The notes: generated by a model not told the origin, from the letters alone. Shown: positions 44,185 through 54,084, numbered from the stretch's first letter. The stretch: DNA of 64,000 nt from UBA868 sp016776875 (GCA_051201585.1 CP179198.1:1054001-1118000), one strand, 5' to 3'. Made by a program: numbers and translations.

Positions 44185-45078
44185 ATGACCGACGAATATA
44201 AAAAAGGATTCTGGCTCACGCTGGCTGGCGTAATGGCGTTCACGCCAGACGCGCTACTGATCCGTTTAACCGCGATTGATACATTTACGTTAGCATTTGG
44301 TCGAGGCGTGCTTGGCGGAACGGTCCTTATTCTCTGCTACATTATTTTTGTCAAAGATGGGTTTATTGCGGCGTTACGACCTTTAGGCTGGTGGGGTGTT
44401 TTGTTTGTCTTTGTGCAGGCAGCGTCTTCAATTATCTTTTACGCGGCGTTTGCATTTACCTCGGCCGCAAATGTGCTAATTATTTTTGCGTGTACCCCGT
44501 TGGTTGCCGCGATTTTTTCGCGGGTTCTATTTGGGGAACGAATTGCCTTTATCACGAAGATGGCCATTTTAGGGAGTGCTTTGGGGCTCGGGGTTGTCAC
44601 GTCCGGAAGTCTGGAGAGCGGGCAGTGGGTGGGTGACGGACTCGCGTTTATTGATGTGATTCTTCTTGGTCTTTTATTCGCAATCATAAGAGGGCGAAAG
44701 CAAAGTAATATGGTGCCGGCCACTGGACTGGGTCTTTTGTTGGCGAGTGGTGTTTCGTTTTTCTTCGCCGATTTCCCGACCATGGCAGTCAACCAGTGGA
44801 TATGGCTTGTGCTGGGGGGCGCCATATTACTGCCGGTTGCAATTTCTCTTCTAACGGTAGGGCCTCGATTCCTCCCGGCAGCGGAGGCGGCTATGTTGAC
44901 ATTAATGGAATCAGTTTTAGGCCCCCTATGGGTCTGGATGGTGATTGGCGAGAATCCAGGTTTGCGTTCGGTAATCGGTGGGACGATTGTTATTGGCGTC
45001 CTTCTGGCACATTCAGTGATAAGGTTCCGATCACATGCGCCTGAAGACGCCGGCGCGAAATCAATCAAATCAGAGTGA
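44185..45078 (+). CDS. EamA/DMT-family transporter
   Basis: A 297-residue ten-helix transporter with two EamA repeats: LTLAGVMAFTPDALLIRLTA at the N-terminus, TLAFGRGVLGGTVL, and in the second half GDGLAFIDVILLGLLFAIIR plus AEAAMLTLMESVLGPLWVW. It is the third EamA protein in the window and not closely similar to the one at 42712. The coding end overlaps a longer in-frame reading of the next gene, which I regard as spurious. Confidence 0.87.
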   Translation: MTDEYKKGFWLTLAGVMAFTPDALLIRLTAIDTFTLAFGRGVLGGTVLILCYIIFVKDGFIAALRPLGWWGVLFVFVQAASSIIFYAAFAFTSAANVLIIFACTPLVAAIFSRVLFGERIAFITKMAILGSALGLGVVTSGSLESGQWVGDGLAFIDVILLGLLFAIIRGRKQSNMVPATGLGLLLASGVSFFFADFPTMAVNQWIWLVLGGAILLPVAISLLTVGPRFLPAAEAAMLTLMESVLGPLWVWMVIGENPGLRSVIGGTIVIGVLLAHSVIRFRSHAPEDAGAKSIKSE

Positions 45079-45133
45079 TGATTTTCGGGGTCTGGTTCGG
45101 CGCGATACACCGGAAAAAAATGAGATATCAATC

Positions 45134-46381
45134 ATGAAAAAAACAGGTGATTTGGAGATTGACGGCGAGAGGCTATGGGACTCCATTATGGAAATCGCAA
45201 AAATTGGTGCGACCCAGAAAGGAGGTTCATGTCGACTTGCGCTCACTGATCTTGACCGGGAAGCGCGGGATCTTTTTGTGAGTTGGTGTCAAGACGCAGG
45301 ATGCACAATTGCGATTGACAAGATGGGTAATATTTTTGCACGCCGGCAAGGCAGCGATCCGGATTTACATCCGGTTGCCGTGGGTAGTCACCTGGATACC
45401 CAACCGACTGGTGGGCGCTTTGATGGCGTCTATGGCGTGCTGACAGGGTTAGAGGTTATTCGGACGCTGAATGATCACAAGATCAAGACGAGACATCCTG
45501 TCGAGGTCGTCTGCTGGACGAATGAGGAGGGTAGTCGGTTTGCGCCTGCGATGGTCGCCTCCGGCGTGTTTGCAGGGGTTTACGACCTTGAATTCGGCCT
45601 ATCGCGGGAAGATGAAGATGGGCGGACGATGGGCGAAGAGTTAACGCGAATTGGCTATGCGGGTGATCAGCCGATGGGGCGACCACTGCATGCCTATTTG
45701 GAGGCCCATATCGAGCAAGGACCCATCTTAGTTGAGGAAGAAATTGATATCGGCATTGTCACTGATGCGCAGGGGCAGCGTTGGTATGAGTTGGAGCTAA
45801 CAGGGAAAGAATCGCACGCAGGACCTACCCCGATGGATCGGCGTCAGGACGCTTTATTAGCAGCCGCGAGAGTGGTGACATTAATTAATGATATTGGGCT
45901 TGCCCACGCTCCGTTGGCGTGCGCAACGGTTGGTATGATGCAGGTCCATCCGAACTCGCGAAATGTGATTCCGGGTCGTGTTTTTATGACGATCGATATC
46001 CGTCATCCGGACGACGCTGTACTTTCAAGGATGGATGAGTTGGTTCGAGGCGGGATTGCGGAGATAACAAACGCCGCCGGAATTTCGCACGACATCAATC
46101 AGATTTTTTATTACGCGCCTATTGCTTTTGATTCAAGTTGTGTTCGCGCTGTCGCCGAAGCCGCCTCAACATGTGGATACAGCGCGCGCGAAATTGTTAC
46201 GGGTGCAGGACATGATGCCTGTTTTGTCGCACATGCCGCTCCTACATCGATGATTTTTATTCCATGCATTGATGGCATCAGTCATAACGAGGTAGAGGAT
46301 ATTCATCCGGCCTGGTCCACTCAGGGTGCTAACGTGATGCTTCAAGCGGTCCTCAGCAAGGCGAAACAAATGGCGGGCTAG
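45134..46381 (+). CDS. M20-family amidohydrolase, N-carbamoyl-L-amino-acid hydrolase/allantoate amidohydrolase type
   Basis: A 415-residue zinc-dependent amidase from this ATG (MKKTGDLEIDGERLW); an in-frame ATG at 45035 overlaps the preceding gene and adds residues unlike the family. Metal-site motifs are GSHLDTQPTGGRFDG, VVCWTNEEGSRF and EAHIEQGPIL, with the GAGHDACFVA block near the end. These enzymes release ammonia/CO2 from carbamoyl amino acids or ureidoglycolate precursors. It directly precedes an MttB-family gene by 50 bases, suggesting a shared pathway for N-substituted amino acids. Substrate cannot be fixed. Confidence 0.85.
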   Translation: MKKTGDLEIDGERLWDSIMEIAKIGATQKGGSCRLALTDLDREARDLFVSWCQDAGCTIAIDKMGNIFARRQGSDPDLHPVAVGSHLDTQPTGGRFDGVYGVLTGLEVIRTLNDHKIKTRHPVEVVCWTNEEGSRFAPAMVASGVFAGVYDLEFGLSREDEDGRTMGEELTRIGYAGDQPMGRPLHAYLEAHIEQGPILVEEEIDIGIVTDAQGQRWYELELTGKESHAGPTPMDRRQDALLAAARVVTLINDIGLAHAPLACATVGMMQVHPNSRNVIPGRVFMTIDIRHPDDAVLSRMDELVRGGIAEITNAAGISHDINQIFYYAPIAFDSSCVRAVAEAASTCGYSAREIVTGAGHDACFVAHAAPTSMIFIPCIDGISHNEVEDIHPAWSTQGANVMLQAVLSKAKQMAG

Positions 46382-46431
46382 AACTTAGCAGTGCAGCATC
46401 GGACCTAAATTTTTTTGGAGGAAGATAAGTA

Positions 46432-47973
46432 ATGAGTCGCATAGATAGGAATCGCGCGCGAAAAGAGCGACGCGCGAGTCGCAGCGGGGCGGGTATTTCT
46501 CAGATTGGGTTTGGTCCGCTTAATAATCGCTATCCTCCGATTAATCCTTTGTCCGAGGCGCAGGTTGAAGAGATTCACAACGCTTCGCTTTGCCTGTTGC
46601 GTGACTCTGGAATTGAAGTGATGAGTGCATCGGTCCGGGCTCAATTTCGCCGCGAGGGCGCGTCTGTTGATGACGATACGGGGATTGTTAAGGTTGATCC
46701 TGAAATGATCATTGAGTTAATCGCTCGGGCCCCTCGGGAGATTCGACTCACACCTCGTAATCGTGATCATACGGTAACACTCGGCGGCTCTCAGGTGAAT
46801 TTTGGCGCCGTTTCCGGTCCGCCGAATGTGCACGATTGCGTTCAGGGCAGGCGAGCTGGCAATTTTGCTGATTACAAGAAATTAATCAGTCTCGGGCAAG
46901 CCTTTAACGTCATTAGCGTATTCGGAAATCAGTCGGTAGCGACTACTGATCTTCCAGTGCCGACCCGTCATCTGGATTGCTACGAGGCCAATTTAACTCT
47001 GACGGATAAGATTTTTTCTGCGATACCGATCGGAAAAGAACGCGTCGTTGACGCGGCGCACATGGTCGCAATTGCCCGGGGCATCAGCCTGGATGAATTG
47101 CATCAGAGTCCGGGTCTGATCGGTAATATCAATATTAATTCGCCGCGAAAGTTAGATGAGGCAATGTCTGATGGGGCATTGGCGCTCGCTGAGCTCGGTC
47201 AGGCGGTTATCGTAACGCCGTTTACACTTTTGGGTGCGATGACGCCAGTCACAATGGCCGCTGCCCTGGTACAACAAAATGCGGAAGCTTTATTGGGCTT
47301 ATCAATGATACAGATGGCGTTCCCCGGAAGCCCTGTGGTCTATGGCGGGTTTACGTCTAATGTTGATATGCGATCAGGCGCGCCAACTTTTGGAACGCCA
47401 GAAAATGCAAAGGCGAATCTTGCCGGAGGGCAGATGGCCCGTCGCTACGGACTGCCGTACCGCACGAGTGCCTGCAATGCGTCAAATTTGGTTGATGTTC
47501 AGAGTACCTATGAGACCCAAATGGCTCTTTGGGGCGCCGTAATGGGGCACGGGAATCTTGTTTATCATGCAGCGGGATGGCTAGAGGGTGGACTTGTCGC
47601 ATCTTTTGAGAAATTTGTGATTGATGTGGAAGTGATTCAGCATTTGTCCGAAATGCTGAAACCGATTGATACCTCTATAGATGAGCTTGGGGTTGATGCG
47701 ATCTCCGGGGTTGAGCCAGGTGGACATTTTTTTGGGGCGGAACACACCATGGCGCGATACGAGTCTGCGTTCTACACGCCGTTTTTAAGTGATTGGCAGA
47801 ATAATGAAAACTGGCAAGCGGCTGGCGCCAAGGATGCGACCCGTCGGGCGACGGAGATCTGGCAATCAGTTTTGGAAAATTTTGAGCCCCCTAAATTAGA
47901 TGATGATCGACGCGATGCATTAAGCGAGTATGTTCAGAGACGGAAGCGGGAGATTGGAACGAAAGAGGTGTGA
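46432..47973 (+). CDS. Trimethylamine methyltransferase (MttB)-family protein without pyrrolysine
   Basis: A 513-residue corrinoid-dependent methyltransferase homolog. It matches the MttB family through the RYPPINPLSEAQVEEIH start, CLLRDSGIEV, the TPRNRDHTVTLGG region and HAAGWLEGGLVASFEKF. The frame has no internal amber codon, so it belongs to the pyrrolysine-free branch, which includes glycine-betaine and other quaternary-amine demethylases. No corrinoid protein or its methyl acceptor is in the window. Preceded by GGAGGAAG, a strong ribosome-binding site. With soxBDAG, betaine demethylation is a reasonable hypothesis. Confidence 0.87.
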   Translation: MSRIDRNRARKERRASRSGAGISQIGFGPLNNRYPPINPLSEAQVEEIHNASLCLLRDSGIEVMSASVRAQFRREGASVDDDTGIVKVDPEMIIELIARAPREIRLTPRNRDHTVTLGGSQVNFGAVSGPPNVHDCVQGRRAGNFADYKKLISLGQAFNVISVFGNQSVATTDLPVPTRHLDCYEANLTLTDKIFSAIPIGKERVVDAAHMVAIARGISLDELHQSPGLIGNININSPRKLDEAMSDGALALAELGQAVIVTPFTLLGAMTPVTMAAALVQQNAEALLGLSMIQMAFPGSPVVYGGFTSNVDMRSGAPTFGTPENAKANLAGGQMARRYGLPYRTSACNASNLVDVQSTYETQMALWGAVMGHGNLVYHAAGWLEGGLVASFEKFVIDVEVIQHLSEMLKPIDTSIDELGVDAISGVEPGGHFFGAEHTMARYESAFYTPFLSDWQNNENWQAAGAKDATRRATEIWQSVLENFEPPKLDDDRRDALSEYVQRRKREIGTKEV

Positions 47974-48003
47974 ATGATTTTGAGATTATTCGATAATTCT
48001 GGG

Positions 48004-48618
48004 TTACAACCCTTGGAGTGTCTTCGATAAAGTTGATAGAACTCTTTTTTTAATCAGGATTTGCGCTTTTTGGTTTGGGTGAAGTCCGTCGGCCTGGAGC
48101 AGTTGCGGGTCGCCAAAAATCTCATCGAATACTGACGGGATTAGAATGATATCGAATTGATTCGAGAGTTCGCGATAAATTGAACGAAACGCATCGCGAT
48201 AGGCAGACCCATAGTTTGCGGGAATATCCATTTCAATGAGGGCGATCGCCGCGCCATTAGATAGACCGGCTTGGATCATCGTTGAGAGATTTGACTTAAT
48301 TGCTGGAGGAGCATGACCGCGAAGGCCATCGTTGGCCCCCATTTCAATAATGACAAGGCTGGGTTGGTACCGCTCAAGGAGGCGGGGTAGCGACTGTTTT
48401 GCTCCCGCTGTGGTCTCGCCACTCACAGAAGCGTTGATAAACTTCAGTCTGCTTCCAAAGTCCTGCTGCGCTAAATGTACCCAGCCAGCATCTTCGGGCA
48501 TTTGATAGGCAGCGCTCAGCGAGTCTCCCAGGACAAGAATAATCGGTTGATTCCCATTCGCGCCGAAGCTGACTATCCATATCCCTAAACCGAGAATACA
48601 TGATTTGAAGAACGTCAT
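48004..48618 (-). CDS. tesA: GDSL arylesterase/thioesterase I-like (TesA)
   Basis: A 204-residue SGNH hydrolase from MTFFKSCILGL, which gives a signal peptide; longer upstream readings cross the divergent ABC gene. Block I is LVLGDSLSAAY (nucleophile Ser), block II SVSGETTAGAK, block III IIEMGANDGLRG, block V DGLHPNQKA with catalytic Asp and His. Periplasmic esterase. As in E. coli, tesA is divergent from the YbbA-type ABC ATPase gene; here the two 5' ends overlap. Confidence 0.9.
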   Translation of the reverse strand: MTFFKSCILGLGIWIVSFGANGNQPIILVLGDSLSAAYQMPEDAGWVHLAQQDFGSRLKFINASVSGETTAGAKQSLPRLLERYQPSLVIIEMGANDGLRGHAPPAIKSNLSTMIQAGLSNGAAIALIEMDIPANYGSAYRDAFRSIYRELSNQFDIILIPSVFDEIFGDPQLLQADGLHPNQKAQILIKKRVLSTLSKTLQGL

Positions 48619-49279
48619 ATTAAGAGCCAATAAGCTAGTTCGCGATGTAGAGGGTCCGTCTGGAACATTGAGAATACTTGATAACGTCTCGTTCGAGATA
48701 GCAAAGGGGGGTTCAATCGCGATCACGGGCCCCTCTGGATCGGGAAAGTCTACCTTAATCTCTTTATTGGCTGGGATGGATCTTCCATCTCAAGGAGAGG
48801 TCTTTATTGGCGACCAAGATCTAAATCTGCTGGATGAGGACGGTCGGGCCAAACTCAGAGCGGGCCGGGTGGGGTTTGTATTCCAGTCTTTTTACCTCAT
48901 CGAAACATTAACTGCACTAGAAAATGTGATGCTGCCATTAGAGCTGGCAGGTATCTCAAATGCAAAAGAGGTTGCGGGCAGTTGGTTGGCGCGAGTAGGG
49001 CTTGAGAATCGTGGTGATCACTACCCGCAACAGTTATCCGGGGGCGAACAGCAGAGGGTCGCGCTCTCTCGCGCGTTCGCAATTGAGCCGGAGTTGCTTT
49101 TTGCCGACGAGCCGACGGGTAATCTGGATGACGAATCTTCAGCGCAGGTCACAGAGTTGCTCTTTTCTTTTTGCCACAATCGTGACTCAGCTTTAATTCT
49201 GGTGACTCATGATGCGAGTTTGGCGGCCCGATGTGAAAGAAGGCTACGACTCGTTAACGGCCGGATAGTGGAAGCATAA
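48605..49279 (+). CDS. ybbA: ABC transporter ATP-binding protein (YbbA/LolD type)
   Basis: A 224-residue MacB/LolD-type ATPase: Walker A GPSGSGKSTLISLLAG, Q-loop FVFQSFYLIETLT, signature LSGGEQQRVALSRAF, Walker B LLFADEPTGNLD and the H-loop TLVTHD region (ILVTHDASLA). No ATG fits; the TTG at 48605 is the best start, with GAGAA upstream, and lies within the tesA start region on the other strand. Followed by its permease after one base. Confidence 0.9.
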   Translation: MKNVILRANKLVRDVEGPSGTLRILDNVSFEIAKGGSIAITGPSGSGKSTLISLLAGMDLPSQGEVFIGDQDLNLLDEDGRAKLRAGRVGFVFQSFYLIETLTALENVMLPLELAGISNAKEVAGSWLARVGLENRGDHYPQQLSGGEQQRVALSRAFAIEPELLFADEPTGNLDDESSAQVTELLFSFCHNRDSALILVTHDASLAARCERRLRLVNGRIVEA

Positions 49280-49280
49280 A

Positions 49281-51776
49281 GTGAATTCGACTTTTTTTTA
49301 TTCGTTGCGCGAGATTCGGCGGGATTGGCGAGCGCGCGAGATTGTGGCCTTGGGTATGGCGGTGGCGATATCAGTAGGTGCAGTCACCGCAGTACTGGGT
49401 TTTGCGGATCGGGTCACTAGTGGCCTGGAGAGAAGCGCGGGCGAAGTAATTGCTGCCGATATAAAGCTCGCCAGTCGTGATGAATTCCCGGGCGAATTTT
49501 CGGAAAAGGCGCTTGAATTAGGGCTAAAGGTGGCGCATACGGTGTCTTTTCCGACCGTTATCTTTGATGACGGAAGGACGCTGTTAAGTTCTGTTAAAGG
49601 AGTCAGTGATCGATATCCTTTGAGGGGTGAACTTCAGGTTCAGACAGTTCAAAGCGGACCAAGTGCTGTCACCGCTCATGCAATTCCGGCCCGGGGCGAG
49701 TTATGGGTGGATGCCCGGGTGCTTTCGTCCATGGATTTAGCGCTTGGGGATCAATTAAAACTCGGGGAAAAGTCGTTTACATTGGGGGCTGTGCTGACCT
49801 ATGAGCCAGATCGAGGAGGACAGTTCTTCAGTTTTTCACCGCGACTGATGGCCAACATTACAGATCTTGAAGAAACGGGTCTTCTGGGTCCTTCGAGTCG
49901 CGCACGTTATGCCTTGTTGGCTGCCGGCCCTTCGGAGGTAGTGGAGCAGTTCGCTGACATCGTTGATGATTTGCCATCTCCAAAATATACGATCATTGAT
50001 CTTAAATCCGCTCAGGAGCAAGTCGGGGCAACTGTCACCACATCAAGGGACTTTATTGGAATGGCAACCCTTGCGACGCTCCTGATTGCAGGGATTTCAA
50101 TTGCGGTAGCATCAAGACGGTACACAGAGCGGCGACGACGCCATGCCGCGCTGCTTCGTTGTTTTGGAGCAACGAGTCGGGAAGTATTGTTAATTTACGG
50201 TCAGACGCTATTTCTCCTGAGCCTTTTCTGGGGTTTTGCCGGGATGTTCTTGGGTTATTTTGTTCAGGAAATAATGTCGATAATACTGGGTGAATTCTTT
50301 ACCAGCGAATTAGGCGAGATAGACATTAATTCAGGTTTAGTGGGTCTGTTGCTGGGCACAATCCTGCTTTTGGGTTTTAGTCTTCCGTCACTCTCACGCC
50401 TGACCCGGGTTTCCCCAACAGAGGTGCTTCGCAAAGTTGAACGGGCCCGGTATCAGGGTATCGATAGAGTGTGGCATCTCGTTTCTATCATTATTTTTTT
50501 GATACTGGCTTACACGCAAACCCGTTCGGTAGAGTTGGTGGGATTAGTTTTGTTTGCTGTCGTTGGCGTGCTTGTCGCGATGATGGGATGTAGCACTTTT
50601 GTGTTGACCGGGTTGCGGAAAATTTCTCAAGGCGTTGGTGTTTCCTGGCGATTCGGACTTGGCCGGCTTTTTCGAGACAGAATGGCAAGCACCTTTCAAA
50701 TATCAGCGCTGGGCATTGGGTTGACGGTATTGATCACTTTATCGCTCATTCGCGTTCAACTATTTGAATCTTGGGAAGCAAGAACGCCGAATGATTCGCC
50801 CAACTTTTTTTTCGCTAATATTCAGGATCACGAGAAAAATGCTTTAAAAGATTTTTTTTCGACGCGGGTAAATTTGGCCCCGTCTTTCACCCCAATGGCC
50901 ACCGGTCGACTCGTATCGATTAATGGCGCGATCCCCAGCGTAGATGAATACCCGGACCCACGGACTGCTTCACGCATTGATGGCAATTTAAATTTTTCAT
51001 GGTCGGATAAGTTGCCTCAGGGTAATCGACTTGTCGACGGGGAGTGGTGGGATGCAACGACCACCGAGCCGGTCGTTTCGTTAGCGCAAAGCTGGGCAGA
51101 ACCCTTGCGCGTCAAGGTTGGCGATCGGATTGGTGTGCGGGTAGGTACTGAGGAGATTGACGCATTGATCGTCAATATACGAGAGGTTCAGTGGGAGAAT
51201 TTCAATCCAAATTTTTTCGTGCTCTTCCCGCCGAATGTGTTCGCTAATGCGCCGCATACATTCTTGAGTTCAACTCGCCTCGAAGGTCAGAACCAGGATA
51301 CCCTCGTGTCGCTGAATCAACTTTTTCCGACAATTAATATTATCGATATCGGCGTGATTCTTAAGCAGGTCAGACGCCTGCTGGATCTTGTCGGCCTGGC
51401 ACTTAATCTGGTTTTTGGTTTTACGCTTGCCGCAGGAAGTGTGGCGCTCTACTCAGTCATGCAGTCCGGTCATGAGGCGAGGGTGCGGGACGTTGCAATG
51501 CTTAAAGTGTTAGGTTGCGATCGCCGGCGGATCATGATGGCCCTGGGCGCAGAGTTTTTAACGATTTCGCTTATCGCAGGCCTGGTCGCGGGGATTTCTG
51601 CGTCGATGATTGGATGGTTATTAGCTGCCCAGATTTTTGATATTCCCTACCAGTTCAACCCCTTCGTTCTAGTTTTTTCAGTGTTTTTGAGTGCTATAAT
51701 TGTAGCGGCTTTAAGCATGTCACATGTTAAGCATGCGCTACGAACCGCGCCTAAATTTGCTCTTTTATGGATTTAA
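49281..51776 (+). CDS. ybbP: FtsX-domain ABC transporter permease (YbbP type)
   Basis: An 831-residue membrane protein starting at GTG, with an N-terminal helix, a ~200-residue periplasmic domain, a block of about three to four helices ending in FtsX-like motifs (TLLIAGISIAVASRRYTERRRRHAALLRCFGAT), a second periplasmic region and a final three-helix FtsX domain (ARVRDVAMLKVLGCDRRRI seen in parts). It pairs with the upstream ATPase. Related to lipoprotein and peptide-modifier exporters; its cargo is unknown. Note the E. coli gene order tesA/ybbA-ybbP is preserved. Confidence 0.88.
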   Translation: MNSTFFYSLREIRRDWRAREIVALGMAVAISVGAVTAVLGFADRVTSGLERSAGEVIAADIKLASRDEFPGEFSEKALELGLKVAHTVSFPTVIFDDGRTLLSSVKGVSDRYPLRGELQVQTVQSGPSAVTAHAIPARGELWVDARVLSSMDLALGDQLKLGEKSFTLGAVLTYEPDRGGQFFSFSPRLMANITDLEETGLLGPSSRARYALLAAGPSEVVEQFADIVDDLPSPKYTIIDLKSAQEQVGATVTTSRDFIGMATLATLLIAGISIAVASRRYTERRRRHAALLRCFGATSREVLLIYGQTLFLLSLFWGFAGMFLGYFVQEIMSIILGEFFTSELGEIDINSGLVGLLLGTILLLGFSLPSLSRLTRVSPTEVLRKVERARYQGIDRVWHLVSIIIFLILAYTQTRSVELVGLVLFAVVGVLVAMMGCSTFVLTGLRKISQGVGVSWRFGLGRLFRDRMASTFQISALGIGLTVLITLSLIRVQLFESWEARTPNDSPNFFFANIQDHEKNALKDFFSTRVNLAPSFTPMATGRLVSINGAIPSVDEYPDPRTASRIDGNLNFSWSDKLPQGNRLVDGEWWDATTTEPVVSLAQSWAEPLRVKVGDRIGVRVGTEEIDALIVNIREVQWENFNPNFFVLFPPNVFANAPHTFLSSTRLEGQNQDTLVSLNQLFPTINIIDIGVILKQVRRLLDLVGLALNLVFGFTLAAGSVALYSVMQSGHEARVRDVAMLKVLGCDRRRIMMALGAEFLTISLIAGLVAGISASMIGWLLAAQIFDIPYQFNPFVLVFSVFLSAIIVAALSMSHVKHALRTAPKFALLWI

Positions 51777-51803
51777 GAGTCGATCTGCAACCACTTTTTT
51801 CAA

Positions 51804-53942
51804 ATGAAAAAACTTTTCAGCACCCCAATTGGATGGATTGTTTCGTCTTTGCTTATTTTTTATTCCGGCTTTGCTTGTGCAGAGGGCGGTGATTTCGCGG
51901 TTCCGGTTGTTGAGGAAGATGAAGAGGTGGAAGCGCCACCTCCTGCTCCAGCTCCGATAGCCGGAATTGGCGTCGCTGTTTTGGACACCGGCGTTCAGTT
52001 GGATCCGGCCCTTAATCCGGCATTATTTGTGCCAGGTAGCGCAAGTTATGTGGGTCAAAACCCGTTTGTTGATCTCGCAGAACAAGGAACGCATGGTACG
52101 GCAGTAGCCCAGATCATTCTGACCCTGACACCCCAAAGTAAGATTTTGTCGCTTCAGACGTCGACGGGATCAACGTCAGTCTCAGGTAGTGCGGTCGAAG
52201 CTGCGCTCATGGCCGCTGCCGCAAATCCAAACATCCGAGTGATTAATCATTCAAACGCGGCGCTCGCAGGCGTTTCTGGTGCGGCCATGCTGGCCACTGC
52301 AGTTGCCGATCAGGTCGTTGTAATGCAAGCCGGTAATGACTGGGCGCCTTATCCGGTTGGGGATGCCCGACATGCGCCTGGTTTGTCCGGGAAAGGAATC
52401 ATTGTTGGCGGCTTGGGTCCTGAAGACGAGATGCTCGGATTTGGCAACCAGGCCGGTGATATGGCGCAGCATTATGTGGTGGCGACGGGATCGTCACAAT
52501 TTGCAGATTATTGGGGTACATCGTTCGCAACGCCGCGGGTAAGCGCGTTGGCGGCAGGCCTGCGTTTTCGTTGGCCAGATCTGAGGGCTGAGGAGATTGT
52601 TGCGGTGATCAAACGAACGGCGACCGATATGGGTGCGCCGGGAGTAGATGCTAAATATGGATGGGGAAAAATTAATCCTACGAGGGCTTATTCGCCCATT
52701 GGACTCGTCTATACGCCATCGGCTACAGGGACGACAGCGAGTCCAGCCGAGCCCGCCGACGAAGAGGCGCCGAGCGAGGATGACGTGGCCTCAACAGAGG
52801 TCTCTTTGCATCGGCTTACCGTTGGAGCACCCCTTTTCAATGCGTTGACAGGAAGTGGATTTTTTGAGAGCGTGTTGGTTTTTGATCAGTTTAATCGGGA
52901 TTTTAATTGGAATCTTTCAGCATCACTGAAAGAGCAGGGCGCAACTAATTCAGCCCGTTCATTTTATTCTGATTGGCGGCGTGGGAAGACACCCGCCTTG
53001 ATTGGCCAATCATCTGCTCATCAAATTTTTTCATTTACGCTCCCTCAATTTAACAAGGATCAGGCGACAGATCCTTTATTACTCGTCAGCACCTTGAATG
53101 AGCAAGGACTTCAGAGTCACCTCGGGTTTGGGGTGCTTCCAAAGGCTGAGTCTGACCCCTTTCTTGCAATGGCATCGAAAGGGTTTTTAAATCCGAGCAG
53201 TTTCTTGAATAGCAAAATCCGGCTCGGGGACTATGATGCTGATGGCGTACATAGCCTAATTGCTTTTGACGCTGCGCCTGGCATCGGCTTTGATCTAAGA
53301 TATTCAGATATCGATGATACGAGTGACAACAATTATCAAGGATCTCAAATTACGGCGGGCTCGCACGTCAAGTTTGAAGATTTTGGCGCCACTATTGAGG
53401 GTGGATGGTTATCAGAGGGCAAGAGTCTTTTTGGTGGAACCGCGAGCGGGCCTTTCGCCGTTGATCATGCCGAAACAAGATTCCTCAGATTTTCAGGCTA
53501 TCGAATGCTCTCGGCACAAACCGCTTTGGTTGGATCGGTGACGGGAGGATATACGGAAGTTCGTTCAGAGACTGGTTCATCTTTGAGTAATTTCTCTGAC
53601 TTGGTTTCCACTGCTTGGATGTTGGGCTTAAGCACCCGTGAGGTTTTTAAACTCGGAGACAGCGTTTCGCTAACAATTGCCCAACCGCTCAGTATCAACT
53701 CGGGGTCTGCTGATGTGGATATCGCTTACGGCATCGATCCAAATAACCGAGTGTTGCGACATCAGGATCGAATTAATTTTGCGACTAGCGGGGTCGAGGG
53801 ATTAGTGGAAGTTGGATATCGGATGCCCTGGACAGATCAATTTGATATTGGCGCCTATCTCTCCCTTCAATCTCAAATAGTCGGGTCCGAACTCCAGACG
53901 CTTGATCCGCAGTTCCTGTTGGTTGGGCGATCTTCCTTCTAG
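51804..53942 (+). CDS. Secreted S8 subtilisin-like peptidase with a large beta-rich C-terminal region
   Basis: A 712-residue protein: signal peptide (residues 1-26), an acidic/proline linker (about 36-51), a peptidase domain with catalytic Asp61 (VAVLDTGVQ), His97 (GTHGTAVA), oxyanion Asn178 (QAGND) and Ser240 (GTSFATPRVSA), then from about 310 to the end ~400 residues of beta-rich sequence with alternating small and aromatic residues, e.g. LSNFSDLVSTAWMLGLS. The C-terminus lacks an obvious autotransporter terminal motif but is shaped like a surface-anchoring or barrel region. It follows the ABC exporter by 27 bases. Substrate unknown. Confidence 0.82.
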   Translation: MKKLFSTPIGWIVSSLLIFYSGFACAEGGDFAVPVVEEDEEVEAPPPAPAPIAGIGVAVLDTGVQLDPALNPALFVPGSASYVGQNPFVDLAEQGTHGTAVAQIILTLTPQSKILSLQTSTGSTSVSGSAVEAALMAAAANPNIRVINHSNAALAGVSGAAMLATAVADQVVVMQAGNDWAPYPVGDARHAPGLSGKGIIVGGLGPEDEMLGFGNQAGDMAQHYVVATGSSQFADYWGTSFATPRVSALAAGLRFRWPDLRAEEIVAVIKRTATDMGAPGVDAKYGWGKINPTRAYSPIGLVYTPSATGTTASPAEPADEEAPSEDDVASTEVSLHRLTVGAPLFNALTGSGFFESVLVFDQFNRDFNWNLSASLKEQGATNSARSFYSDWRRGKTPALIGQSSAHQIFSFTLPQFNKDQATDPLLLVSTLNEQGLQSHLGFGVLPKAESDPFLAMASKGFLNPSSFLNSKIRLGDYDADGVHSLIAFDAAPGIGFDLRYSDIDDTSDNNYQGSQITAGSHVKFEDFGATIEGGWLSEGKSLFGGTASGPFAVDHAETRFLRFSGYRMLSAQTALVGSVTGGYTEVRSETGSSLSNFSDLVSTAWMLGLSTREVFKLGDSVSLTIAQPLSINSGSADVDIAYGIDPNNRVLRHQDRINFATSGVEGLVEVGYRMPWTDQFDIGAYLSLQSQIVGSELQTLDPQFLLVGRSSF

Positions 53943-54084
53943 CATTATTCCCGGTTTCGCTTTTTCAGTTGAAAGGCGTCTTTTACAGTTGTTCGGCCGA
54001 TACAGATTTTTATAGACGCTGACTATTCGGGAAACCGTTGGTTTCTACTAGAATGGCCTCAGGTCACCATAAGGTATTCCTGCC

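Noticed and set aside
45035..45133. Upstream ATG for the M20 amidohydrolase
   Set aside because: It overlaps the EamA gene and adds 33 residues unlike the family N-terminus.
46432..47973. Possible pyrrolysine-containing MttB
   Set aside because: The reading frame has no internal TAG, and no pyl genes were seen.
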